Assembly: GCA_958427975.1 (NCBI GenBank)
Contig: CAUAEH010000044.1
Span: 1 to 16,279 of the forward strand
Origin: an uncultured Collinsella sp.
GTDB lineage: Bacteria; Actinomycetota; Coriobacteriia; Coriobacteriales; Coriobacteriaceae
Reading direction: 5' to 3'
Length of the DNA: 16,279 nt
Every line of letters begins with the position of its first letter. Position 1 is the stretch's first letter. The notes under the pieces were generated by a model. The model did no database searches. It saw only the letters and a program-made list of their open reading frames with translations, and was not told where the DNA came from. Shown here in pieces: positions 1-6,282 of this stretch. The position numbers and the translations under genes were made by a program.

Positions 1-94
1 GCGCGAGCGCCACGGCCATGGCGCAGGCTAGCTTTTGGAGCAAGGCGGGCAGTGGAAAACGCTGCTCCGCAGCCCCTTCGTTCAATCGAGACAA
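1..94 (-). CDS. N-terminus of a hydrophobic protein, possibly the ABC permease (partial)
   Basis: A reading frame runs off the left edge on the minus strand. It opens with TTG at 94, preceded by AGGAG (100-104) five bases upstream, and stays open for 31 codons. It begins MSRLNEGAAEQRFPLPALLQ and continues into an alanine- and leucine-rich stretch (LACAMAVALA). This looks like the start of a signal peptide or first membrane helix. It lies downstream of, and in the same direction as, the amino-acid-binding lipoprotein at 212-1072, where such loci usually carry the permease gene. The permease identity is inference from position only, because no family motif is visible in 31 residues. Two hairpins in the gap may reduce readthrough into it. 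The in-frame ATG at 20 is an alternative start but has no ribosome site. Confidence 0.45.
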   Translation of the reverse strand, partial: MSRLNEGAAEQRFPLPALLQKLACAMAVALA

Positions 95-129
95 GGTGGC
101 TCCTATCGTAGAAGTTGCCGGCAAAACGA

Positions 130-148
130 GACGGAAGCACTCTCCGTC
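130..148 (-). terminator. Second hairpin downstream of the binding-protein gene
   Basis: GACGGA (130-135) and TCCGTC (143-148) form a perfect 6-bp stem with a 7-nt loop. On the minus strand it is followed by TCGTTTTG. It lies just past the stronger hairpin at 162-190. Together they could be tandem terminators, or partial terminators that lower expression of the next gene. Confidence 0.4.
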
Positions 149-161
149 AAGAGAAGCGCAA

Positions 162-190
162 AGGCCCTCTCCGCAAAACGGAAAGGGCCT
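162..190 (-). terminator. Hairpin terminator after the amino-acid-binding lipoprotein
   Basis: Twelve-base arms (162-173 and 179-190) enclose a 5-nt loop. Read on the minus strand, AGGCCCTTTCCG pairs with CGGAGAGGGCCT with one G-U wobble, and TTTGCGCTTCTC follows. The wobble is a mismatch on the plus strand, so the structure is better as minus-strand RNA. It starts 21 bases past the stop codon at 212. The U tract is short, so termination may be partial. Confidence 0.6.
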
Positions 191-211
191 ACACGCAATC
201 AAGTAGCTATT

Positions 212-1072
212 TTACTTGATGTTGTACTTAGCCATGAGGGCGTCGACGGTACCGTCGTCGGTCAGGTCCTTGATGGCCTGGTTGATGTCGTCCTTGAGCT
301 TGGTGTTGCCCTGGTTGATGGCGATGGCATACTCCTCGCCGGTGCTGACCTGCTTAACCGTATGGCAGGTGTTGAACTGCTCGGCGGTCAGCTGGCTGGC
401 AACGGAGCGGTTGGTGACTACGGCGTCGCCCTTATCGGACTGCAGGGCGCTGAAGCACTCGGTGGCGTCCTTGTAGGGGACGATCTTGGCCTTGGGGAAG
501 TTCTCCTGGGCAAAGGCCTCGGCGGTCGAGCCAGACTGGACGATGATGGTAGCGTCGGCGTTGTTGAGCTTCTCGCTGTAGTTGTCGGCCGTGATGTCGG
601 TGTTATCGACCTTGGTCACGATAGCCTGATCGTCCATGTAGTAGGAATCGGAGAAAGTGACTTCCTTCTCACGCTCGGGCGTGTCGGTGATAGCCGCGAT
701 GGCGACGTCATACTTGGCGCCCGAAGCAACGCCGGGGACGAGCGTGTCAAAGTCATTGTTGACATACTCGACATCCAGGCCCAGCTTGTCGCCGACAGCC
801 TTGATGAGTTCAAGGTCAAAGCCCTGATAATCGCCATTGTCATCCTTGTACTCAAACGGCGCGTACTCGGCAGAGGTGCCGACGGTCAGCGTACCGTCCT
901 TGACGAGCGCGTACTCCTTGGAGCCGTCAACCTTCTCGACCTTAGCGTCGTCAGAGCTGCTGGAACCGGCATCAGAACCAGATGTGGCGTTGGACGAACC
1001 ACAGCCCGTCAGAGCAAGGGCGAGCGCCATAGCACCCGTGGCGGCAAATGCGCCAAGCTTCTTCAGCTTCAT
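212..1072 (-). CDS. Amino-acid ABC transporter substrate-binding lipoprotein
   Basis: This 286-residue protein is a periplasmic-binding-protein-like (SBP family 3) receptor that captures an amino acid outside the membrane and hands it to an ABC permease. A lipoprotein signal peptide is clear: MKLKKLGAF, an Ala/Leu-rich core, and lipobox LTGC with the lipidated cysteine at 24, followed by a Ser/Asp-rich linker. The mature part begins with the family pattern LTVGTSAEYAPFEYKDDNG and contains GFDLELIKAVGDKLG and the lobe-switch region YDVAIAAITDTPERE. I chose the ATG at 1072 because GGAAGGAG lies upstream and the signal peptide starts there; the frame stays open to 1201 but lacks those marks. The exact ligand cannot be read; polar amino acids are usual for the family. 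Hairpins follow the stop. Confidence 0.92.
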   Translation of the reverse strand: MKLKKLGAFAATGAMALALALTGCGSSNATSGSDAGSSSSDDAKVEKVDGSKEYALVKDGTLTVGTSAEYAPFEYKDDNGDYQGFDLELIKAVGDKLGLDVEYVNNDFDTLVPGVASGAKYDVAIAAITDTPEREKEVTFSDSYYMDDQAIVTKVDNTDITADNYSEKLNNADATIIVQSGSTAEAFAQENFPKAKIVPYKDATECFSALQSDKGDAVVTNRSVASQLTAEQFNTCHTVKQVSTGEEYAIAINQGNTKLKDDINQAIKDLTDDGTVDALMAKYNIK

Positions 1073-1129
1073 AATCAGTCTCCTTCCAATGACCCCACGT
1101 GATTCAGAGGTCTGCAAAAACCGATGGTT

Positions 1130-1158
1130 ATTATGCACCCGCTTGGAAGAATCTGCAA
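1130..1158 (-). promoter_or_regulatory. Probable promoter of the binding-protein gene
   Basis: On the minus strand TTGCAG (1153-1158) is separated by 17 bases from CATAAT (1130-1135). The -10 matches the sigma-70 consensus at five of six positions; the -35 only at three. It would start transcription about 50 bases ahead of the ATG at 1072. No operator symmetry stands out nearby. Confidence 0.5.
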
Positions 1159-1219
1159 TTAGAAAACTGATTGAAACAAACCTATAACGTGCATGGAACA
1201 CTCCACTTTATCGCAGCCA

Positions 1220-2086
1220 TTACTGCTGCAACGACCTTAACAGTTTGATTTCAGCCGCATAACCTGCAAGTTCGTTCGGTGTCTCCAGAATGAATGGCAA
1301 TGCGCGCAAGCGGCCATTCGATACAATATTCTGCATAACCTGCATACCGCCGCCAAACTCTTCATTACCCAGGTAGCCCTTGCCGATGCACTCGTGGCGA
1401 TCTTTATGGGCGCCGCAGGGATTCTTGGAGTCATTGATATGCACGGCGCGCAGGCGCTCGATACCCACCACACGATCGAACTCGTCGAGCACACCGTCCA
1501 GATCATGGATGATGTCGTAGCCGGCGTCATTCACATGGCAGGTGTCCAGGCAAACGCCCAACTTGGCCGACAGCTCGGGGCGCTTGTCGGCAACGCCCTC
1601 AATGATGAGCGCCAGTTCCTCAAAGCTGCGGCCCACCTCGGTACCCTTGCCGGCCATGGTCTCAAGCAGCACCGTCGTCTGCTGGCCCTCAAACATCACC
1701 TGGCACAAGGTGTCAACGATCATTTGAATGCCAGCATCGGCACCCTGCCCCACATGCGCACCGGGATGGAAGTTGTAGTAGTTGCCGGGCAGCGCTTCCA
1801 TGCGCTGCAGATCCTCGGCCATTGCCTCCAGGGCAAACTCGCACGCCCGTTCTTTGGCCGAGCAGGGGTTATAGGTATACGGTGCATGAGCCACGAGCGG
1901 GCCAAAGTCGTTTTGCTCCATAAGCTCGCGCAGGGCTGCCACGTCATCCATGTCAAGATCTTTCGCCTTGCCGCCGCGCGGGTTGCGCGTAAAGAATGCA
2001 AAGGTATTGGCGCCAATGGATAGCGCCGTCTCCCCCATCGCCCGATAGCCCTTCGTCGTCGAAAGATGGCACCCAATCGTCAGCAT
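1220..2086 (-). CDS. nfo: Endonuclease IV (deoxyribonuclease IV, AP endonuclease)
   Basis: This 288-residue protein matches the length and motifs of endonuclease IV, which cleaves the DNA backbone 5' of abasic sites in base excision repair using three zinc ions in a TIM barrel. Metal-ligand motifs of the family appear in order: HAPYTYN, NFHPGAHVG, LLETMAGKGTEVG, VCLDTCHVNDAGYD, VHINDSKNP, the KDRHECIGKG segment and ILETPNE. The N-terminus MLTIGCHLSTTKGY and the FTRNPRGGKAK segment are also typical. The ATG at 2086 is preceded by GAGGGGGAG, and this ribosome site is the last part of a long hairpin element (2095-2182). It is the last gene of the minus-strand run with the oxidoreductase genes at 2238 and 3348. 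Confidence 0.93.
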   Translation of the reverse strand: MLTIGCHLSTTKGYRAMGETALSIGANTFAFFTRNPRGGKAKDLDMDDVAALRELMEQNDFGPLVAHAPYTYNPCSAKERACEFALEAMAEDLQRMEALPGNYYNFHPGAHVGQGADAGIQMIVDTLCQVMFEGQQTTVLLETMAGKGTEVGRSFEELALIIEGVADKRPELSAKLGVCLDTCHVNDAGYDIIHDLDGVLDEFDRVVGIERLRAVHINDSKNPCGAHKDRHECIGKGYLGNEEFGGGMQVMQNIVSNGRLRALPFILETPNELAGYAAEIKLLRSLQQ

Positions 2087-2094
2087 CTCCAGCT

Positions 2095-2182
2095 CCCCCT
2101 CATCAGTTGCGGTGAAATACGGTCTATTGGTGCCTTATTTTGGCGCAAACAGACCGTATTCCACCGCAAGTTATAAAAGGGG
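2095..2182 (-). repeat. Long hairpin repeat, copy 1, at the nfo ribosome site
   Basis: The 13-nt outer arms (2107-2119 and 2157-2169) pair with one A-C mismatch on the plus strand that becomes a G-U pair on the minus strand, so the minus-strand RNA is the better-paired form. Inside is a 7-bp stem (2120-2126 with 2150-2156), then an apical region of about 23 nt with further pairing. Outside the arms, CCCC (with U) at the 5' end of the minus-strand RNA can pair with AGGGG at its 3' end, which is also the nfo Shine-Dalgarno. The unpaired UUAUAAC and CUGA flanks are shared with copy 2 at 3263-3347. The 37-nt centre has the same length in both copies. Confidence 0.85.
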
Positions 2183-2237
2183 CATCAGGGACAAAGGCCT
2201 CCAGGCATTCCAAGCGCTGGTGCCATGCCCCCACGCC

Positions 2238-3257
2238 CTAAAGTTTCAAACGAATCGCATCGATGATGTGCGCACAGCGCCGTGTGGCGGCTAGGGACAT
2301 GATGGGGCTTTCGAGTTTCCCCGCCTGAATGAGCTGCGTCGCATGCTGGATTTCGCCGTAGAAATCATCGACCTCAAACGGGGCATTTATTTCGAGCGTT
2401 CGCCCGTCGGAGTACTTCACATGGGCGAGCTCGGGGCGATGGAGACGCTCGATTTCCAACGAGCCCCGCTCACAGGCAATCGTTAAGCGGCTTTCATATT
2501 TTGCTTTGCCGTCGCACACCATATGAATGGGTATACCGCCGACGCTCATACGGATCTCGTCGGCCCAATCGACGCGGCCGCCCGATACGTCGCGCCAGCG
2601 AACTTCACGGGATGAAACCTCGCACGCGCCCGCGAGCAAATCCTCAAACCAACCGACCGCATAGCAGCCCATGTCATATAGACAGCCGCCCTGCAACGAA
2701 TCAAGCAGATAGCCCGAAGGAGGCTCGCCGTAATCGAGCTTTTGCACGCTTTCAATCGAGACAATACGGCCAAGCTCACCCGACGCAAGCAAGTCCTTCA
2801 CGCGAGTGCGCATCGGGCAAAACCGATTCTTCATCGCCTCCATAAACAGCACGCCGCGCTCACGAGAGGTGGAGGCAATCGAGAGAGCCTCTTCCTCACT
2901 CAAAACGGCCGGCTTTTCGCACAGCACGGCCTTTCCGGCGCGCAGCGCGCGACAGGCCCAACGCGTATGCATGCCATGCGGAAGAGCCAAGTAGATTGCA
3001 TCGACATCGGGGTCGGCAATCAGCGCGTCATAAGCCGCATTGCCGTTATCGTCGACCGAGGCGTGGCCATGCGCAGCATCGATTGAAAACGCTCGGCAAA
3101 ATTCCTCGACATGTGCAGGAGTGCGACCGGCCGCAGCCACCAGCCGTGCCCCGTCGACCTTCTTGAGCGACGATGCAAATCGATGAGAAATGTGTCCGGC
3201 ACCCAAAATGCCCCAACGAACCTCACGCAAATCATCACATGAATCCCGATGGCCCAC
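2238..3257 (-). CDS. Gfo/Idh/MocA family NAD(P)-dependent oxidoreductase
   Basis: This 339-residue protein is a typical two-domain member of the family that oxidises or reduces sugars, inositols and related polyols. The Rossmann nucleotide site is VRWGILGAGHISHRF at about residues 13-27. DVDAIYLALPHGMHTRW follows, and the catalytic EKP motif with its lysine lies at about 114-116 (VLCEKPAVLSEEEA). The second domain contains GCLYDMGCYAVGW. I chose GTG at 3257 because AAGGGGG ends five bases upstream; the frame remains open to 3335, but that part is the hairpin repeat. The substrate is unknown. It sits between the aldo/keto reductase and nfo, and both intergenic gaps hold the same hairpin element. 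Confidence 0.88.
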   Translation of the reverse strand: MGHRDSCDDLREVRWGILGAGHISHRFASSLKKVDGARLVAAAGRTPAHVEEFCRAFSIDAAHGHASVDDNGNAAYDALIADPDVDAIYLALPHGMHTRWACRALRAGKAVLCEKPAVLSEEEALSIASTSRERGVLFMEAMKNRFCPMRTRVKDLLASGELGRIVSIESVQKLDYGEPPSGYLLDSLQGGCLYDMGCYAVGWFEDLLAGACEVSSREVRWRDVSGGRVDWADEIRMSVGGIPIHMVCDGKAKYESRLTIACERGSLEIERLHRPELAHVKYSDGRTLEINAPFEVDDFYGEIQHATQLIQAGKLESPIMSLAATRRCAHIIDAIRLKL

Positions 3258-3262
3258 GACAG

Positions 3263-3347
3263 CCCCCTTCAGTTGCGGTGAAATAGTTCCTGTTTGGCCC
3301 CTATTCTGCCGCAAACAGGAACTATTCCACCGCAAGTTATAAAAGGG
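3263..3347 (-). repeat. Long hairpin repeat, copy 2, at the Gfo/Idh ribosome site
   Basis: This copy has outer arms identical to copy 1 (3273-3285 and 3323-3335). Its inner stem is GUUCCUG with CAGGAAC, where copy 1 has CGGUCUG with UAGACCG (minus-strand sense). Four base pairs differ by changes on both sides and a fifth changes G-U to G-C, so pairing is kept while sequence is not. The apical region agrees at roughly 18 of 25 positions. CCCTT outside the 5' arm can pair with AAGGG at the 3' edge, which is the Shine-Dalgarno of the gene starting at 3257. The element begins immediately after the aldo/keto reductase stop codon (3348-3350) and fills almost the whole gap. Confidence 0.87.
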
Positions 3348-4538
3348 TCATGAGGAGCGAGTTTTGCTGAAGACTTTAAGCATGACCGTTACGGGGCCAG
3401 GCTGGAAACGTCGGCACACGTCATCGAGACGCTCGGGGATATCGATATGCTGTGGGCAGTGGCGCGCGCATTTGCCGCACTTGACGCAATTGCTCACCAG
3501 CTTGGCCTCGCTTGTGCGCACCGCGCTCGCCGTAAAGTACTGCGATAGACCCGTAAACCAGCTGTGCGCATAGCTCGCGTTGTAGGCGGCAAAACATCCA
3601 GGGATATTGATGCCTTTAGGGCACGGCATGCAATAGCCGCATCCCGTGCAGGGCACGCGATTCGATTTTTCAAACTCATCCAGCACGTGCGCGATCGTGT
3701 CGAGCTGGTTGGCAGTCATCGAATTCGGCAACGCGAAGTCTGCCAGTGACGAATTCTCATCCACCTGCGCGGTATCGGTCATACCCGAAAGCAGCATCGT
3801 CACCTGAGGATGATTCCACACCCACGAAAGACCCCAGGCGGCAGGAGTGAGCAAATGCGGGTCACGGGCACTATCGAGCACAGCGCGGGCCCGTGGCGGC
3901 AGCTTGCCCGCTAAACGCCCGCCCAGCAGCGGCTCCATCACAAACACCGCGAGACCTCGCTCGGCGGCGGCCATGAGCCCCGCCGTTCCCGCCTGATATC
4001 GCTCTCCAGCGTAGTTGTACTGGATCTGGCAAAAGTCCCACTCATACGCATCGAGCATCGTAAGGAAGTCCGCCGCGCTGCCGTGGTACGAAAAGCCTAT
4101 CTGACGAATACGCCCTGCAGCCTTTTGCTGCGCGATCCAGTCCTCGATGCCCAGCGCCACCACGCGCTCCCACTGCGCAGGCGAGGTGATGTTGTGCATA
4201 AGGTAATAGTCGATATGGTCGGTCTGCAGGCGGCGCAGCTGCTCGTCGAAAAACCGATCGAAATCCTCCGCGCACTTGCACGAAGCATGCGGCAACTTGG
4301 TCGCCAGCAACACCCGGTCACGCAGCCCCAATCGTTCAAGCGAAGCGCCCACGCAAGCCTCGTTGCCGGGATAGAGATAGGCCGTGTCCAGATAATTAAT
4401 CCCCTGCTCCACCGCACGGGAGATGATGGCATCGGCCGTCTTCGCATCGGGGTGTCCCGGCGCACCGGGAAACCTCATGCAGCCCAGACCCAGAGCGGAT
4501 ATTCGGTTACCACTTTTGGGGTCAACACGGTATTGCAC
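3348..4538 (-). CDS. Aldo/keto reductase with C-terminal two-cluster ferredoxin domain
   Basis: This 396-residue protein joins an aldo/keto reductase TIM barrel to a 4Fe-4S domain. Barrel residues expected for catalysis are visible: Asp51 and Tyr56 in NYLDTAYLYPGN, Lys81 in LLATKLP and His115 in YYLMHNI. The C-terminal part has CTGCGYCMPCP from about residue 297 and CVKCGKCARHCP from about 351, each followed by a PxxIxIP-like segment, enough for two iron-sulfur clusters. I prefer GTG at 4538 because AAGGGAGG precedes it closely and the protein then begins MQYRVDPKSGNRISALGLG, as this family usually does. The ATG at 4556 is an alternative with a weaker site. The substrate is unknown; the clusters suggest electron transfer to or from a partner. 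It heads the run towards nfo. Confidence 0.9.
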   Translation of the reverse strand: MQYRVDPKSGNRISALGLGCMRFPGAPGHPDAKTADAIISRAVEQGINYLDTAYLYPGNEACVGASLERLGLRDRVLLATKLPHASCKCAEDFDRFFDEQLRRLQTDHIDYYLMHNITSPAQWERVVALGIEDWIAQQKAAGRIRQIGFSYHGSAADFLTMLDAYEWDFCQIQYNYAGERYQAGTAGLMAAAERGLAVFVMEPLLGGRLAGKLPPRARAVLDSARDPHLLTPAAWGLSWVWNHPQVTMLLSGMTDTAQVDENSSLADFALPNSMTANQLDTIAHVLDEFEKSNRVPCTGCGYCMPCPKGINIPGCFAAYNASYAHSWFTGLSQYFTASAVRTSEAKLVSNCVKCGKCARHCPQHIDIPERLDDVCRRFQPGPVTVMLKVFSKTRSS

Positions 4539-4701
4539 GGCCCCTCCCTTCGCCATCAGCGCCCCGGCAAGGCGAAACACAATGGTCACGCAGCCGAAAC
4601 ATCGTGGAATCGCAATCGAGAACGTATCGTAACGCAGCAGAAATCGAGCCGTCACGGCACCGCTTTAACATCAGCAAAAAGCCCGATGAAAGGAGTCGCC
4701 C

Positions 4702-4758
4702 ATGCCCACGCGCATGTCTTTGCGGTCTGCCCCGCGGCATAAGCGCACAGCGCAATAG
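4702..4758 (+). CDS. Putative 18-residue leader peptide upstream of the panE-like gene
   Basis: A tiny frame encodes MPTRMSLRSAPRHKRTAQ and stops at TAG. It is noticed only because AAAGGAG stands six bases ahead of its ATG, a stronger ribosome site than many full-length genes here have. The peptide is strongly basic and has no membrane segment. It lies about 110 bases ahead of the panE-like start, with a terminator-like hairpin in between. A leader-peptide role is inference; it may also be a chance frame. Confidence 0.3.
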   Translation: MPTRMSLRSAPRHKRTAQ

Positions 4759-4820
4759 TTTCTTTTTCATAACAGCCGCCCCGCGCACCCACCAATCACC
4801 CTGGCAGCATACAATCCATC

Positions 4821-4846
4821 AGGCGCCCCTTACGCGGACGCCTTTT
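4821..4846 (+). terminator. Terminator-like hairpin just ahead of the panE-like gene
   Basis: AGGCGCCC (4821-4828) pairs with GGACGCCT (4836-4843) apart from one C-A mismatch, with a 7-nt loop, followed by a run of T that begins at 4843. It ends about five bases before the ribosome site of the gene at 4866. It could attenuate transcripts that start upstream, or end the short transcript over 4702-4758. Confidence 0.35.
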
Positions 4847-4865
4847 ACATGGGGAGATGATTCAC

Positions 4866-5780
4866 ATGCAGATCAACAAGGTCGCCTTTATCGGCAAGGG
4901 CGGCGTCGGCCTGCTCTACGGCAGCATGATCGCCCGGGCGCTCGGCAACGACGCCGTCGAATACGTCATGGATGATGCCCGTTTTGAGCGTCATGCGAAC
5001 GACGCGCTCACCGTCAACGGCAAGCCCTGCGATCTCACGTCCGCCCGTGCCAGCGAGGCGACGCCCGCCGATCTGGTCATCCTGACAGTCAAGACCACCG
5101 GTCTCGACCAAGCACTCAAGACTATGGAGCGCGTCGTGGGACCCAACACGCTCATCGCCTCGCTGTGCAACGGCATTACGAGCGAGCAAAAGATTGCCGA
5201 ACGCTTTGGCTGGGAGCATACCGTTCTTGGTATCTGCCAGGGCATGGACGCCGTGTTTCTCAACGGCGCGCTCACCTTTACCAATGCGGGCGAAATCCGC
5301 TTTGGCGCGGCAGCGGGCACCGAGCCCGCAACCATCACCGCGATCGACGAGCTCTATACGCGCTGCGGCATCGCCCATACCGTCGAGGACGACATCGCCC
5401 ACCGCATGTGGGCCAAACTCATGCTCAACGACGGCATCAACCAGACCTGCATGGCCTACGGCGGGACCTACGGAAGCGCCACGGAGCCGGGCTCCGAGCA
5501 GCGTCGCTGCTTTGTTTCCGCCATGCGCGAAACGCTTGCGGTCGCCAACGCCGAGGGCGTTGAACTGACCGAGGCAGACCTGACGCAAATGGTGCACCTC
5601 ATCGAGGGAATCGACCCCGCCGGTATGCCCTCGATGGCTCAAGACCGCATCGCAAGGCGCAAAACCGAGGTTGATGAGTTCGCGGGCACCATCTGCCGCC
5701 TCGCAGCCAAACACGATATCCAGGCACCGCAAAACGAGTGGCTCTATCGGCGCATCCGCGATATCGAGAAAAGCTGGTAG
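4866..5780 (+). CDS. Ketopantoate reductase family protein (ApbA/PanE-like)
   Basis: This 304-residue protein belongs to the 2-dehydropantoate 2-reductase family, which reduces ketopantoate to pantoate with NADPH in vitamin B5 and CoA synthesis. The N-terminal Rossmann motif is VAFIGKGGVGLLYG (residues 6-19). Residues matching the known catalytic set are Lys76 (LTVKTTGLD), Asn102 (LCNGITSEQ), Lys184 and Asn188 (WAKLMLNDGINQ) and Glu268 (KTEVDEFAG). I chose ATG 4866 because GGGGAG lies nine bases upstream; an ATG at 4857 directly abuts that site and is less likely. The glycine motif contains a lysine (GKGGVG) where GxGxxG is usual. Many paralogues of this family have other 2-oxoacid substrates, so true panE function is likely but not certain. 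It is followed by a terminator. Confidence 0.85.
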   Translation: MQINKVAFIGKGGVGLLYGSMIARALGNDAVEYVMDDARFERHANDALTVNGKPCDLTSARASEATPADLVILTVKTTGLDQALKTMERVVGPNTLIASLCNGITSEQKIAERFGWEHTVLGICQGMDAVFLNGALTFTNAGEIRFGAAAGTEPATITAIDELYTRCGIAHTVEDDIAHRMWAKLMLNDGINQTCMAYGGTYGSATEPGSEQRRCFVSAMRETLAVANAEGVELTEADLTQMVHLIEGIDPAGMPSMAQDRIARRKTEVDEFAGTICRLAAKHDIQAPQNEWLYRRIRDIEKSW

Positions 5781-5817
5781 CGCCAACGCGCCGCATTCAA
5801 CAGCCTTAACAGCAAAA

Positions 5818-5848
5818 CCGCCGCAAGGGAACCTTTCCCCTGCGGCGG
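5818..5848. terminator. Bidirectional terminator between convergent genes
   Basis: Thirteen-base arms (5818-5830 and 5836-5848) with one A-C mismatch and a 5-nt loop form a strong GC-rich hairpin. On the plus strand CCTTCATCTTCG follows. On the minus strand the mismatch becomes a U-G pair and TTTTGCTGTT follows. It therefore serves the panE-like gene on one side and the small membrane protein gene (5890-6096) on the other. Confidence 0.75.
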
Positions 5849-5889
5849 CCTTCATCTTCGTCTATGACCGGCGGCCGATCTCACAACAG

Positions 5890-6096
5890 TTAACGTTGCG
5901 ACCCCGGTACCTCGTCCTCATCGTCGCGGCAAAGAACCACGCCCGCGCTTCCCAGCAGTGCGGCCGCGATCAGCGCGCCGACCACGATAGGAGCAGTCCC
6001 GCATGTCCCCTGCATGCCCGCGACGAGCGCGACCGTGGGACCAAGGCAGCCGAGCATCAACGCGACGGCGGCAACGGCAATATCTCGAGCATTCAC
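5890..6096 (-). CDS. Small two-helix membrane protein, unknown function
   Basis: This 68-residue protein starts with GTG and has two hydrophobic stretches, about residues 5-27 and 36-57, joined by a short loop with QGTCGT. It ends in an acidic, charged tail (CRDDEDEVPGSQR). The layout predicts an inner-membrane hairpin with both ends probably on the same side. GGAAG lies about ten bases ahead of the start, and a terminator with a T tract on this strand follows 42 bases after the stop. Both support it as a real gene. I do not recognise a family. The region ahead of it (6097-6282) holds no other gene that I can see. Confidence 0.6.
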   Translation of the reverse strand: MNARDIAVAAVALMLGCLGPTVALVAGMQGTCGTAPIVVGALIAAALLGSAGVVLCRDDEDEVPGSQR

Positions 6097-6212
6097 AAGA
6101 CCACTTCTTCCAAGAGAAAAACCTTATTTCTCATGAACTAGTGTGCCCCGCATCCATACGCCCAGCGTACCGCCACGGTAAGGGCTCTGTTAACTCAAAC
6201 GCATACATAGAA

Positions 6213-6258
6213 CGGACGTCCTTACGTTGCCCTAAGGCTCGGTAAAGACGCCCGTCCG
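6213..6258 (-). terminator. Weak nested inverted repeats after the secreted-protein gene
   Basis: CGGACG (6213-6218) and CGTCCG (6253-6258) form an outer stem, and CCTTA/TAAGG (6220-6224 and 6233-6237) a small inner hairpin. The minus-strand side is followed by TTCT only. It begins 24 bases past the stop codon at 6283. It could be a weak terminator. Confidence 0.3.
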
Positions 6259-6282
6259 CCAAATATCCGTGATGCAGAAAAA

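Larger units (their letters stand above)
4539..4865. other. Divergent intergenic region between the aldo/keto reductase and panE-like gene
   Basis: This 327-base gap separates divergent genes. On the minus strand GTGACG, an 18-base spacer and TACGAT (plus coordinates about 4627-4656) are a weak promoter candidate for the aldo/keto reductase. On the plus strand there is a short peptide ORF at 4702-4758, a TACAAT -10-like box at 4810-4815 without a good -35, and a terminator-like hairpin at 4821-4846. I see no longer gene in it. Confidence 0.5.

Noticed and set aside
35..1102. Long open frame on the plus strand across the binding-protein gene
   Set aside because: It is antisense to a gene with a clear signal peptide and family motifs; Val/Leu/Gly-rich shadow composition is expected from GC-rich codons on the opposite strand.
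2183..2237. Small imperfect hairpin (about 2204-2224) after the Gfo/Idh gene
   Set aside because: It is a seven-pair stem with a two-base bulge and no T tract; too weak to call a terminator.
2107..3335. The hairpin repeats as ordinary intrinsic terminators
   Set aside because: No T tract follows either stem on the minus strand, the stems are much longer than usual, and conserved loops and flanks are not expected of terminators.
3258..3335. Upstream extension of the Gfo/Idh coding region through the hairpin
   Set aside because: The frame is open there, but the added residues are encoded by the repeat element and the family N-terminus and ribosome site fit the GTG at 3257.
2095..3347. The two hairpin repeats as a CRISPR array or tandem repeat
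   Set aside because: There are only two copies, more than 1 kb apart with genes between, each a self-complementary hairpin rather than a repeat-spacer unit.
4845..5855. 336-codon minus-strand open frame opposite the panE-like gene
   Set aside because: It runs against a gene with all expected catalytic residues and overlaps a terminator; it is a compositional shadow.
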